Shown: one piece after another, positions 1-5,107 of the stretch
Position numbering within the stretch: position 1 is the stretch's first letter
Layout of the letters: each line of letters opens with the position of its first letter
NCBI GenBank assembly: GCA_006227775.1
Contig: SBFV01000427.1
Location: forward strand, 1-5,107
Direction of reading: 5' to 3'
DNA length: 5,107 bases
From: Gammaproteobacteria bacterium
Lineage (GTDB): Bacteria > Pseudomonadota > Gammaproteobacteria > Chromatiales > Chromatiaceae
Translations under genes and position numbers: made by a program
The notes under the pieces: model-generated
Database searches by the model: none
What the model was told of the DNA's origin: nothing
Seen by the model: the letters and a program-made list of their open reading frames with translations, nothing else

Positions 1-19
1 GGTGCTTGTCGATAGCCAT
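1..19 (-). CDS. 5' end of a leftward gene, product unknown (partial)
   Basis: The reverse strand reads ATG GCT ATC GAC AAG CAC, giving Met-Ala-Ile-Asp-Lys-His, and then runs off the window. The start is supported by an AGGAGA Shine-Dalgarno sequence nine bases upstream and by a long non-coding region behind it. Six residues are too few to identify a family, so no function is offered. The gene is transcribed away from the cas6 cassette and appears to have a long leader that may be structured. Start-codon confidence is fairly high; product is unknown. Confidence 0.6.
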
Positions 20-28
20 TGCGCTGTC

Positions 29-34
29 TCTCCT
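29..34 (-). promoter_or_regulatory. Shine-Dalgarno site of the leftward gene
   Basis: The reverse strand reads AGGAGA, nine bases before the ATG at 19-17. This is a near-consensus match to the 16S anti-Shine-Dalgarno sequence and is the main reason for calling a gene start at the window edge. Confidence 0.6.
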
Positions 35-60
35 GTCTTTCTTAAGCGGAAAGCTGTGGT

Positions 61-99
61 AGCCCTGATCCAGGGCCCCGCGACTTGAAAGGACCGCGG
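61..99 (-). other. tandem stem-loops near the leftward ribosome binding site
   Basis: Read leftward, CCGCG (99-95) pairs with CGCGG (82-78), extended inward by two G.U pairs. It is followed directly by GCCCTG (76-71) pairing with CAGGGC (67-62) across a GAT loop, extended by a G.U pair (77 with 61). The second stem ends about 27 bases before the Shine-Dalgarno sequence, so it could influence translation initiation. There is no T-run after it, so a terminator is unlikely. Confidence 0.35.
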
Positions 100-230
100 A
101 ACCCCCTAATTTCTGTACTCGGTGGCGACGCCTGAACCGCGCCTGATCTGCTCGAACACCTTGCCCGGCCACGGAACAAGGTTTAACGCCAAACACTATA
201 ACGCCGACTCCTTAGGGGGGATATTCCACC

Positions 231-299
231 GTCGGGGAGATGGGATGAGAGCCAACTATCCCCTTTGGGATAAGCGCCTCGGCTCCCGCCCCAGCCGAC
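231..299 (-). other. extended imperfect hairpin in the candidate leader
   Basis: Read leftward, nested arms pair in order: GTCGG (299-295) with CCGAC (235-231); TGGGG (293-289) with TCCCA (245-241), one G.U; GGGAGCC (287-281) with GGCTCTC (253-247), one G.U; and TATCCC (272-267) with GGGATA (262-257), closing an AAAG loop. On the 5' arm the first three blocks are separated by single C residues. That is about 23 pairs with small internal loops. Both wobble pairs become A.C mismatches on the forward strand, so the fold fits a leftward transcript better. No U-tract follows, so it is not an intrinsic terminator. Pairing was done by eye, with no energy calculation. Confidence 0.45.
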
Positions 300-367
300 C
301 CCTCGGCACATCCCCGGGGTGCTGGCCACGCCTTCGTGCTCGCTCCGGGAAAATGAATTATTCAAGG

Positions 368-396
368 ATGTTACGTCAACCTCCCCGGTTAGTCAA
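368..396 (-). promoter_or_regulatory. candidate sigma70-type promoter, leftward
   Basis: The reverse strand has TTGACT at 396-391, a 17-base spacer, and TAACAT at 373-368. The -35 matches five of six consensus bases and the -10 four of six, at ideal spacing. The promoter lies in an AT-richer patch of an otherwise GC-rich intergenic region and would start transcription near 361, towards the leftward gene. The spacer contains an AACC/GGTT inverted repeat (378-381 and 387-390) of unknown meaning. There is no experimental support. Confidence 0.4.
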
Positions 397-600
397 TGAT
401 CTCTAATATAAGCGGAAACTTATCAATTTTGCCGTTGCGATCAGCCCATTCCGGGTGCCGGCTCCGACAGCCTCCCCGCTGACGGGCACAGGGCCAGGCT
501 GGCGGATTCATCCCCCGGGCGTGGACGTCGTCCCAAGTTGCATTCAGTCCCATCGCCGGCATATTGCCCTTGTCCGCCCATCCACCGAGAAGCCGAAACC
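397..600. other. upstream region of the cas6 cassette, no gene seen
   Basis: About 200 bases between the candidate leftward promoter and the first cassette gene. An AT-rich patch at 404-430 contains TAATAT and TATAAG, which resemble -10 boxes for rightward transcription, but no -35 hexamer sits at proper spacing. A second weak candidate is TTGCAT at 538-543 with TATTGC at 562-567. The rightward promoter probably lies in this stretch, but I cannot place it. No tRNA, CRISPR repeat or terminator was seen. Confidence 0.4.
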
Positions 601-792
601 ATGTTGAAACTGAGTGACATTCTGGTAGCGCACAAGGAGATCGAGTCCTTCGAGGATCTCACCCCGATCATTCAGGATATCGCCCGCGGAGGCGAGCGCT
701 TCTTCCGTATCGATCTCAAGCCTCCCTACCCGGATACCCCGGAGAACTGGGAAGATCGCCTCGAGGCCGTCTTCAGCGGCCGTATCCGTTAG
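601..792 (+). CDS. small protein of unknown function, first gene of the cas6 cassette (63 aa)
   Basis: The product is a 63-residue soluble protein that I do not recognise. It has no signal peptide, membrane segment or cysteines. The first half (residues 1-30) looks like two short amphipathic helices rich in Asp, Glu and Ile. The middle, around RFFRIDLKPPYPDTPENW (33-50), is rich in aromatic residues and proline. The tail is basic (SGRIR). The start at 601 is preferred over an in-frame ATG at 538 because GAGAAG at 587-592 is a suitable ribosome binding site and the 21 upstream residues are Pro- and Cys-rich, as expected of non-coding sequence. It lies 20 bases before the 243-aa gene on the same strand, so co-transcription with that gene and cas6 is likely. 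Its size and position would suit an accessory or regulatory subunit, but that is inference. Confidence 0.7.
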   Translation: MLKLSDILVAHKEIESFEDLTPIIQDIARGGERFFRIDLKPPYPDTPENWEDRLEAVFSGRIR

Positions 793-812
793 CCTGCCAG
801 GTAAACCGAACG

Positions 813-1544
813 ATGCCCATGGATCTCATGCCTTTCGATCTCGACAGCCGGCGGTTGACCGACACGGCGGCCGATTCCATCCTCAACCGTGGCGGTGAAC
901 GGGCCGCTCTCGAATCCCACCTCGAGGCCTTGCGGGACCGACTGGAAGAATTGGTGCGTGATCAGGCCAGCATCACCGCCCTCGCCGATGTCCGGTTACA
1001 AATGGCGCGGGCGCTGGTAAGCCTGGAGCGCGGCGGGGAAGCCTGGCAACTCGGGCGACAGGTGCTGGACGTCTTCATCGCTCACGAGGACTACGAATCC
1101 GCCGCCGACGCCTGCGATGTCCTGTTCCAGGCCGATCAACCCCAGTCACTGGCGGCCCTGGGGCAGGGTATCTGGCTGGCCGTCACCTACCCGATCGATC
1201 CCGATCTGACGGTGGAACTCCTCACCCATGTGGTCGACGAAACCCCTGACGACGCCGATGGCGCGGCCGTCGCCGCCACCACGGCCCTCTTCATCGCCGA
1301 CCTGCGGGCCCAGGGGACCCAACGGGACAATCTGATGTTCTTCGCCGGTCAGATCCTCGGCCAGGTTGCCCGCCGCCACGCCGGCGTCGACACCCAACAG
1401 GCCTTCGATCACTGGATGGAGAAACTGGAACTCAAGGAACCGGGCAAATTCCTGGTCCGCTTGCGCAACGTGGTCGATGTCCTGGTCCAGGATGACTGGT
1501 GGTTCGACCGCGAGGCGCTCCGGGCCCGCCTGCCCGTCAACTGA
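813..1544 (+). CDS. helical, TPR-like protein of unknown function, second gene of the cas6 cassette (243 aa)
   Basis: The product is a 243-residue acidic cytoplasmic protein that I cannot assign to a named family. It has no signal peptide or membrane segment. Residues 28-52 form a strongly charged helix (ESHLEALRDRLEELVRD). Residues 55-110 have the Ala/Leu spacing of tetratricopeptide-like helical pairs (ARALVSLERGGEAW, then a helix with DYESAADACDVL), followed by more helices to about 170. The C-terminus has a conspicuous aromatic cluster, VQDDWWFDREALRARLP (225-241). An alpha-solenoid scaffold or protein-binding role is plausible, not demonstrated. ATGs at 813, 819 and 828 are all in frame; 813 is chosen because AGG at 799-801 sits eleven bases upstream. 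It ends 14 bases before the cas6 ATG, so the two genes are probably co-transcribed and perhaps translationally coupled. It does not resemble Cas5, Cas7, Cas8 or Cas3. Confidence 0.75.
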   Translation: MPMDLMPFDLDSRRLTDTAADSILNRGGERAALESHLEALRDRLEELVRDQASITALADVRLQMARALVSLERGGEAWQLGRQVLDVFIAHEDYESAADACDVLFQADQPQSLAALGQGIWLAVTYPIDPDLTVELLTHVVDETPDDADGAAVAATTALFIADLRAQGTQRDNLMFFAGQILGQVARRHAGVDTQQAFDHWMEKLELKEPGKFLVRLRNVVDVLVQDDWWFDREALRARLPVN

Positions 1545-1558
1545 TTATCGCGACGACC

Positions 1559-2251
1559 ATGACGCTTTACTGGCAAGAAGACCTGTCCGAACAACACTGC
1601 GAGGTCCCGACCGACATCCTGGACATCCTCTTTACCCTGGATGGCAAGCGGTTGCCGGTCGATCACGCCCACGCCCTGATGCGCGCCATCGCCGGAGTCC
1701 TGCCCTGGTTCGAGGAGGAGCCGGGACTGGGGATCCACAGCATCCACGTCGCCGGCTCCCAGAATGGCTGGGAACGGCCGGAGCACGGTACCCATAGCCA
1801 CATCCTGCTGTCCCGCCGCACCAAACTGACCATCCGCGCCCCCCGTGACCGGATGGAATCCCTCATCGCCGCCCTGAGCGGGGTCACCCTGGACGTGAAC
1901 GGCTGCCCCCTGACCCTGGGGGCGGCCAAGACGCGGCTGCTCAGCAAGGAGACCACGCTCTTCTCCCGGTACCTGGTCAGCCTGCCCGGCGAAAGCGAGG
2001 GGGACTTTCTCACCCGCGCCGCCGCCGAGCTGGCCGCCCTGGACATCCGGTTGCGCAAGGCCCTGTGCGGCAAATCCCTGACCCTCGCCATCCCGGATGG
2101 CGTCCTTGAGACCCGCAGCCTGCTCCTCGCCGACCTGGCTCCCGAGGAATCCATCCGTCTCCAACGTCACGGTCTGGGCCCGTATCGCGCCATGGGCTGC
2201 GGTCTCTTCATACCCCACAAAGGCATAGAGTCGGTGCGCAAGGGGGGCTAG
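1559..2251 (+). CDS. cas6: Cas6-family CRISPR RNA endoribonuclease, Cmx6-like
   Basis: Cas6 proteins cut CRISPR precursor RNA within the repeat to make guide RNAs, using RAMP (ferredoxin-like) folds. This 230-aa product ends with the hallmark glycine-rich loop G-h-G-x5-G-h-G: GLG PYRAM GCG at residues 205-215, with Arg210 inside the x5, followed by LFIPHKG. Other segments I associate with the Cmx6 (type I-MYXAN) branch are LPVDHAHAL (32-40), HSIHVAGSQNGW (60-71), LSRRTKLTIRAP (84-95), TTLFSRYL (132-139) and EESIRLQ (196-202). His36 or His38 are candidate catalytic histidines, by position only. Length suits the family and nothing is broken. The ATG at 1559 is preferred to a GTG at 1499, which would add a Pro/Arg-rich stretch overlapping the previous gene, although AGGA before that GTG leaves some doubt; 1559 has no clear ribosome binding site and may rely on coupling. 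No repeats or other cas genes are visible. Family call is strong; the Cmx6 subtype is from memory of the family. Confidence 0.88.
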   Translation: MTLYWQEDLSEQHCEVPTDILDILFTLDGKRLPVDHAHALMRAIAGVLPWFEEEPGLGIHSIHVAGSQNGWERPEHGTHSHILLSRRTKLTIRAPRDRMESLIAALSGVTLDVNGCPLTLGAAKTRLLSKETTLFSRYLVSLPGESEGDFLTRAAAELAALDIRLRKALCGKSLTLAIPDGVLETRSLLLADLAPEESIRLQRHGLGPYRAMGCGLFIPHKGIESVRKGG

Positions 2252-2253
2252 CC
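2246..2253. other. palindrome at the convergent gene junction
   Basis: GGCTAGCC is a perfect 8-bp palindrome that includes the cas6 TAG stop (2249-2251) and the two bases separating it from the sucB stop (2254-2256). With no loop and no T-tract it is not a functional intrinsic terminator. No better terminator lies between the genes, so transcripts from both sides probably run into each other. Confidence 0.4.
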
Positions 2254-3480
2254 TCAGACCCCCAGCAGGAGGCGGGCCGGGTCCTCCAGCATGTCCTTGA
2301 TGGTGACCAGGAACTGTACGGCGTCCCGTCCGTCGATGATGCGGTGATCGTAGGAGAGGGCCAGGTACATCATGGGCCGGGGGAGGATCTGACCCTTCAC
2401 CACCATGGGCCGCTCCTGGATCTTGTGCATCCCGAGGATGGCGCTCTGCGGCGGGTTGAGGATGGGGGTGGAAAGCAGGGAGCCGAAGACGCCGCCATTG
2501 GTGATGGAAAAGGTACCGCCGGTGAGATCCTCGAAGCTGAGACTGCCCTCCTTGGCCTTGAGGCCGAACTCGGTGATGCCCTGCTCGATGTTGGCCATGC
2601 TGAGTTGATCGCAGTTGCGCAGGATGGGCACCACCAGGCCACGGGGGCTGCTGACGGCGATGCCGATGTCATAGTAGCCGTGGTAGATGATGTCGCTGCC
2701 ATCCACCGAGGCATTCATGATCGGGAAGCGGCGCAAGGCCTCCACGGCGGCCTTGACGAAGAAGGACATGAAGCCCATGCGCACGCCGTGGGTCTTCTCG
2801 AAGGATTCCTTGTACTTGTCGCGCAGGTCCATGATCGGCCGCATGTCCACCTCGTTGAAGGTGGTGAGGATGGCGGCCGTCTGCTGGGCCTGGACCAGGC
2901 GCTCGGCGACCCGGGCGCGCAAGCGGGTCATGGCTACCCGCTGCTCGGGTCGGCCCGCTTCCCCACTCAGGGATGGGGCCTGAGCCGCCAGGGGCCGGGC
3001 GGCGGTCTCGGCATCCACGGCGGGAGCGGCGGCCTCGCGCTGATCGAGGTGGGCGACCACGTCCGCCTTATGGATGCGTCCACCCTTGCCGCTGCCGGCG
3101 ATGTCCGCGGGGTTGAGGTCGAGCTCCTTGACCAGGCGACGGGCCGCCGGTGCCAGCAGGGGTTCTCCGCCCGGGGCGGTGGCGGCCACCGCGGGGGCCG
3201 ATGCCGCCGCCGGCGGGGTTGAGGGGGCGGTTTCCGCGGCCGCGCCGATACGGGCGAGAACGGTCGTCGCCGTCACCGTCTCCCCTTCCCCGATCAGAAC
3301 TTCGGTCAAGTGGCCATCGGCGGGCGCCGGTACTTCCAGAACGACCTTATCCGTTTCCAGATCGACCAGGTTTTCGTCTTTCTTGACCGGATCGCCCGGC
3401 TTTTTATGCCAGGCCAGGACGGTGGCGTCGGCGACGGACTCCGGAAGGGCGGGAACGAGGACTTCAGTGGTGGTGGTCAT
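2254..3480 (-). CDS. sucB: 2-oxoglutarate dehydrogenase E2, dihydrolipoyllysine succinyltransferase
   Basis: This is the E2 core of the 2-oxoglutarate dehydrogenase complex in the cytoplasmic TCA cycle. It passes the succinyl group from E1 to coenzyme A through a lipoyl arm. The 408-aa product has the full single-lipoyl layout: lipoyl domain at about 3-78 with the lipoylated lysine in ETDKVVLEV (Lys45); an Ala/Pro-rich linker at about 80-107; a peripheral-subunit-binding domain at about 108-145 (APAARRLVKELDL to GKGGRIHKADV); a second Ala-rich linker; and the acyltransferase domain from about 180 to the end. The active-site motif SYDHRIIDG (376-384) supplies His379 and Asp383. The length is typical. 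AGGA at 3491-3488 lies seven bases before the ATG. The ATG overlaps the sucA stop in an ATGA, so translation is probably coupled. The E3 gene does not follow; the convergent cas6 gene begins two bases past the stop. Confidence 0.97.
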   Translation of the reverse strand: MTTTTEVLVPALPESVADATVLAWHKKPGDPVKKDENLVDLETDKVVLEVPAPADGHLTEVLIGEGETVTATTVLARIGAAAETAPSTPPAAASAPAVAATAPGGEPLLAPAARRLVKELDLNPADIAGSGKGGRIHKADVVAHLDQREAAAPAVDAETAARPLAAQAPSLSGEAGRPEQRVAMTRLRARVAERLVQAQQTAAILTTFNEVDMRPIMDLRDKYKESFEKTHGVRMGFMSFFVKAAVEALRRFPIMNASVDGSDIIYHGYYDIGIAVSSPRGLVVPILRNCDQLSMANIEQGITEFGLKAKEGSLSFEDLTGGTFSITNGGVFGSLLSTPILNPPQSAILGMHKIQERPMVVKGQILPRPMMYLALSYDHRIIDGRDAVQFLVTIKDMLEDPARLLLGV

Positions 3481-5107
3481 AGCGGGATCCTGGGATTCTG
3501 TTTTTCATTGATCTGGCCGGTAAGCGCCTCGTCGATGAGGCGTTCCTGCTGTTCGACATGGACGTGACGGTGGCCGCACGCCGGGGCGGCGGAAGGGGCG
3601 CGCCCGACGTAGCCCACCTGCCGGTTTTCCGCCAGGAGACGGTGAAAACGGTGCTTGATCTGGTCCCAGGCACCCTGATTTTTATGTTCCTCCTGACACC
3701 AGATGATCTGGGTCGCGGCAGTGTAGGGGGCGAGGGCGGCCTCGAAATGGGCCTTGGGCCAGGGGTAGAGCTGCTCGACGCGCAGGATGGCCACGTCCGT
3801 CAAGCCCCGGCTGCGGCGAGCCTCCAGCAGATCGTAGTAGACCTTGCCGCCACAGAGGATCACCCGCCTGACCGCCGCCGGGTCCAGGGGGTCGATCTCG
3901 CCGATCACCGGGTGGAAGCGTCCGGACTCCAGTTCATCCAGGCTGGAGGTCGCCAGTCGGTGGCGCAGCAGACTCTTGGGGGTCATGACGATCAGGGGCC
4001 GGCGATAGTGACGCAGCATCTGGCGACGCAGCAGATGGAACATCTGGGCCGGGGTGCTGGGGACGCAGACCTGGACGTTATCCTCGGCGCACAGTTGGAG
4101 GTAACGCTCCAGGCGGGCGGAAGAATGCTCGGAACCCTGGCCCTCCAGCCCATGGGGCAGCAGCATCACCAGGCCGCATTCCAGGTTCCATTTGGTGCCG
4201 GCGGAGGTGATGAACTGGTCGATCACCACCTGGGCCCCATTGGCGAAATCGCCGAACTGGGCCTCCCAGAGGGTCAGCTCGTTGGGCTCCGTGGTGGCGT
4301 AGCCATATTCGTAGGCCAGGACCGCCTCCTCCGAGAGGATGGAATCGATGGCGATGAAGGCCCCCTGGTAGTCGCTCAGGTGCTGGAGGGGGCTGTAACT
4401 CTCGCCCGTGGCCTGGTCGTGGATCTTGGCATGGCGATGGAAGAAGGTACCGCGACCGCAGTCCTGGCCCGAGAGCCGCACGCCATAGCCCGCGTCCAGC
4501 AGGCTGGCATAGGCCAGGTTCTCGCAAAAACCCCAGTCGGCCAGCAGATCGCCCTTGGCCATCTTGCGCCGCTCGTTCCAGAGCTTGCTGACGCGGGGAT
4601 GAAGTTCGAAGCCCTCGTGCACCACCAGCAGGCGTTTGGCCAGATCCTGGATCTTTTCCCGGGGCAGGCCGGTAGCGATATCCTGGTCCCAGTCCTGCCC
4701 GGCGAAGGCCCGCCAGGAGGCGCGATAGGCATTTTCGAGGCCACGCACGACCGGTCTGGCGATAGCCACGCCCTGCTCGATGGCGCCGCGATATTTCTCC
4801 ACCATCCCATCGGCATCCTCCCGGTTGAGGAGCCCCATGCCGATGAGGCGCTCGGCATAGACCTCGCGGGAGGTGGGATGAGCGCGGATCTTTTTGTACA
4901 TCATCGGCTGGGTCACGGCGGGCTCGTCGGCCTCGTTGTGACCCAGGCGACGGTAGCAGATGAGGTCGATGACGACATCCTTGTGGAATTCATTGCGGAA
5001 ATCCAATGCCATGCGGATGCAGAAGATCACCGCTTCGGGGTCGTCCCCGTTCACATGGAAGACCGGGGCCTCGACCATCTTGGCCACGTCCGTGCAGTAG
5101 GGCGTGG
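3477..5107 (-). CDS. sucA: 2-oxoglutarate dehydrogenase E1, C-terminal part (partial)
   Basis: This is the thiamine-diphosphate-dependent E1 that decarboxylates 2-oxoglutarate and transfers the succinyl unit to the lipoyl arm of SucB. The window holds 542 complete codons of a protein usually about 930-940 aa long. The reading frame is open to the edge, beginning TPYCTDVAKM, so the gene continues outside. Counting from the first complete codon, visible hallmarks are GHNEADEP (55-62) at the end of the thiamine-diphosphate-binding half, GQDCGRGTFFHRH (213-225) opening the transketolase-like pyrimidine-binding domain, WEAQFGDFANGAQ (280-292), LPHG to EHSSAR (316-330), and the C-terminal E1 domain with KVYYDLLEARR and WCQEEHKNQGAW. 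These match the E. coli SucA C-terminal half closely. The tail after the usual end is about a dozen residues longer (to NEKQNPRIPL). The stop overlaps the sucB start by four bases. Confidence 0.97.
   Translation of the reverse strand, partial: TPYCTDVAKMVEAPVFHVNGDDPEAVIFCIRMALDFRNEFHKDVVIDLICYRRLGHNEADEPAVTQPMMYKKIRAHPTSREVYAERLIGMGLLNREDADGMVEKYRGAIEQGVAIARPVVRGLENAYRASWRAFAGQDWDQDIATGLPREKIQDLAKRLLVVHEGFELHPRVSKLWNERRKMAKGDLLADWGFCENLAYASLLDAGYGVRLSGQDCGRGTFFHRHAKIHDQATGESYSPLQHLSDYQGAFIAIDSILSEEAVLAYEYGYATTEPNELTLWEAQFGDFANGAQVVIDQFITSAGTKWNLECGLVMLLPHGLEGQGSEHSSARLERYLQLCAEDNVQVCVPSTPAQMFHLLRRQMLRHYRRPLIVMTPKSLLRHRLATSSLDELESGRFHPVIGEIDPLDPAAVRRVILCGGKVYYDLLEARRSRGLTDVAILRVEQLYPWPKAHFEAALAPYTAATQIIWCQEEHKNQGAWDQIKHRFHRLLAENRQVGYVGRAPSAAPACGHRHVHVEQQERLIDEALTGQINEKQNPRIPL
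3488..3491 (-). promoter_or_regulatory. ribosome binding site of sucB inside sucA
   Basis: The reverse strand reads AGGA seven bases before the sucB ATG (3480-3478), within the last codons of sucA. Together with the ATGA overlap this suggests that sucB is translated by ribosomes finishing sucA as well as by direct initiation, which would keep E1 and E2 synthesis linked. Confidence 0.5.

Larger units (their letters stand above)
61..361 (-). ncRNA. candidate structured 5' leader or small RNA
   Basis: This stretch has no credible reading frame but contains several stem-loops when read leftward. From the 5' side these are: an extended imperfect hairpin at 299-231; a bulged hairpin at 139-120 (CGGT/ACCG next to GGC/GCC); a stem at 99-78 (CCGCG/CGCGG); and a stem at 77-61 (GCCCTG, loop GAT, CAGGGC, plus a G.U pair). 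Several extra pairs are G.U on the reverse strand but A.C mismatches on the forward strand, which favours a leftward RNA. The predicted start near 361 follows the promoter at 368-396, giving a leader of about 340 nt before the ATG at 19. No known riboswitch or housekeeping RNA (tmRNA, RNase P RNA, SRP RNA, 6S RNA) was recognised. It could instead be a freestanding small RNA, or simply untranslated sequence. Confidence 0.35.
43..418. repeat. 10-bp direct repeat pair TAAGCGGAAA
   Basis: TAAGCGGAAA occurs at 43-52 and again, identically, at 409-418, bracketing the candidate leader and its promoter. The first copy lies next to the Shine-Dalgarno sequence of the leftward gene and the second just upstream of the candidate promoter. 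The pair could be a repeated protein-binding site or the flanks of an old insertion. One 10-bp match in about 600 bases is not far from chance, so the call is weak. Confidence 0.2.

Noticed and set aside
62..76. Hairpin considered as an intrinsic terminator
   Set aside because: A perfect 6-bp stem, but no T-tract follows on either strand, and it sits just before a gene start.
130..165. Sequence resembling part of a TPP riboswitch (GCCTGATCTG)
   Set aside because: The required CTGAGA element and the TAATGCCAGCG-type core are missing, and it lies on the forward strand with no gene in position.
183..365. 60-residue open frame on the reverse strand in the candidate leader
   Set aside because: Gly/Ser/Arg-rich, no good ribosome binding site, and overlaps strong RNA stems; more likely chance, although a leader peptide cannot be fully excluded.
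122..406. 94-residue open frame on the forward strand in the intergenic region
   Set aside because: Starts at a non-ATG codon with no ribosome binding site, has an Arg/Pro-rich random composition and runs through the hairpin region; not a credible gene.
538..567. TTGCAT-18-TATTGC as the rightward promoter
   Set aside because: Each hexamer matches consensus at only about three positions; too weak to call.
538..600. Upstream ATG lengthening the 63-aa protein to 84 aa
   Set aside because: No ribosome binding site, and a Pro/Cys-rich extension unlike the rest; the ATG at 601 has a suitable site.
1..600. CRISPR array near cas6
   Set aside because: Read for 25-40-base direct repeats with regular spacers; only 7- to 10-base repeats are present.
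1499..1558. GTG start extending cas6 by 20 residues
   Set aside because: The extension (VRPRGAPGPPARQ) looks like out-of-frame sequence of the upstream gene; Cmx6-like proteins as I recall them begin near the YWQED segment. AGGA eight bases upstream keeps a little doubt.
1409..2218. 269-residue reverse-strand frame opposite cas6 and the end of the 243-aa gene
   Set aside because: Gly/Gln-rich shadow of a GC-rich coding strand; the forward frame has the recognisable Cas6 motifs.
2344..3222. 292-residue forward frame opposite sucB
   Set aside because: His/Gly/Asp-rich antisense shadow of a certain sucB gene.

Overview
The window is GC-rich proteobacterial chromosome. The partial SucA and complete SucB read like gammaproteobacterial 2-oxoglutarate dehydrogenase subunits, because SucA follows the E. 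coli protein almost block for block in its C-terminal half. The organism is therefore probably a gammaproteobacterium. A purple-sulfur-type or related Chromatiales-like lineage is only a guess.

Layout: (1) Bases 1-19 hold the first six codons of a leftward gene of unknown identity, with a good Shine-Dalgarno sequence. (2) Bases 20-600 carry no convincing protein gene. The left two thirds contain several stem-loops whose G.U pairs form only in the leftward transcript. A plausible leftward sigma70-type promoter lies at 368-396, so this looks like a structured 5' leader of about 340 nt, or a small RNA, belonging to the leftward gene. (3) Bases 601-2251 are a tight rightward three-gene cassette: a 63-aa unknown protein, a 243-aa mostly helical unknown protein, and a 230-aa Cas6-family CRISPR RNA endoribonuclease that appears to be of the Cmx6 (type I-MYXAN) kind. 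No CRISPR array or other cas gene is visible. (4) Bases 2254-5107 are the leftward genes sucB (complete) and sucA (3' part), joined by a 4-bp ATGA overlap and converging on cas6 with only 2 bp between the stop codons.

How the parts fit: SucA (E1) and SucB (E2) form the core of the 2-oxoglutarate dehydrogenase complex of the TCA cycle. The E3 gene (lpd) is not next to sucB here. The cassette is the unusual part. It is a Cas6-type nuclease next to two unrecognised small genes instead of Cas effectors and repeats, and it sits against a core-metabolism operon. This may be an orphan or repurposed Cas6, or one that processes CRISPR RNA from a distant array. The sequence alone cannot decide which.
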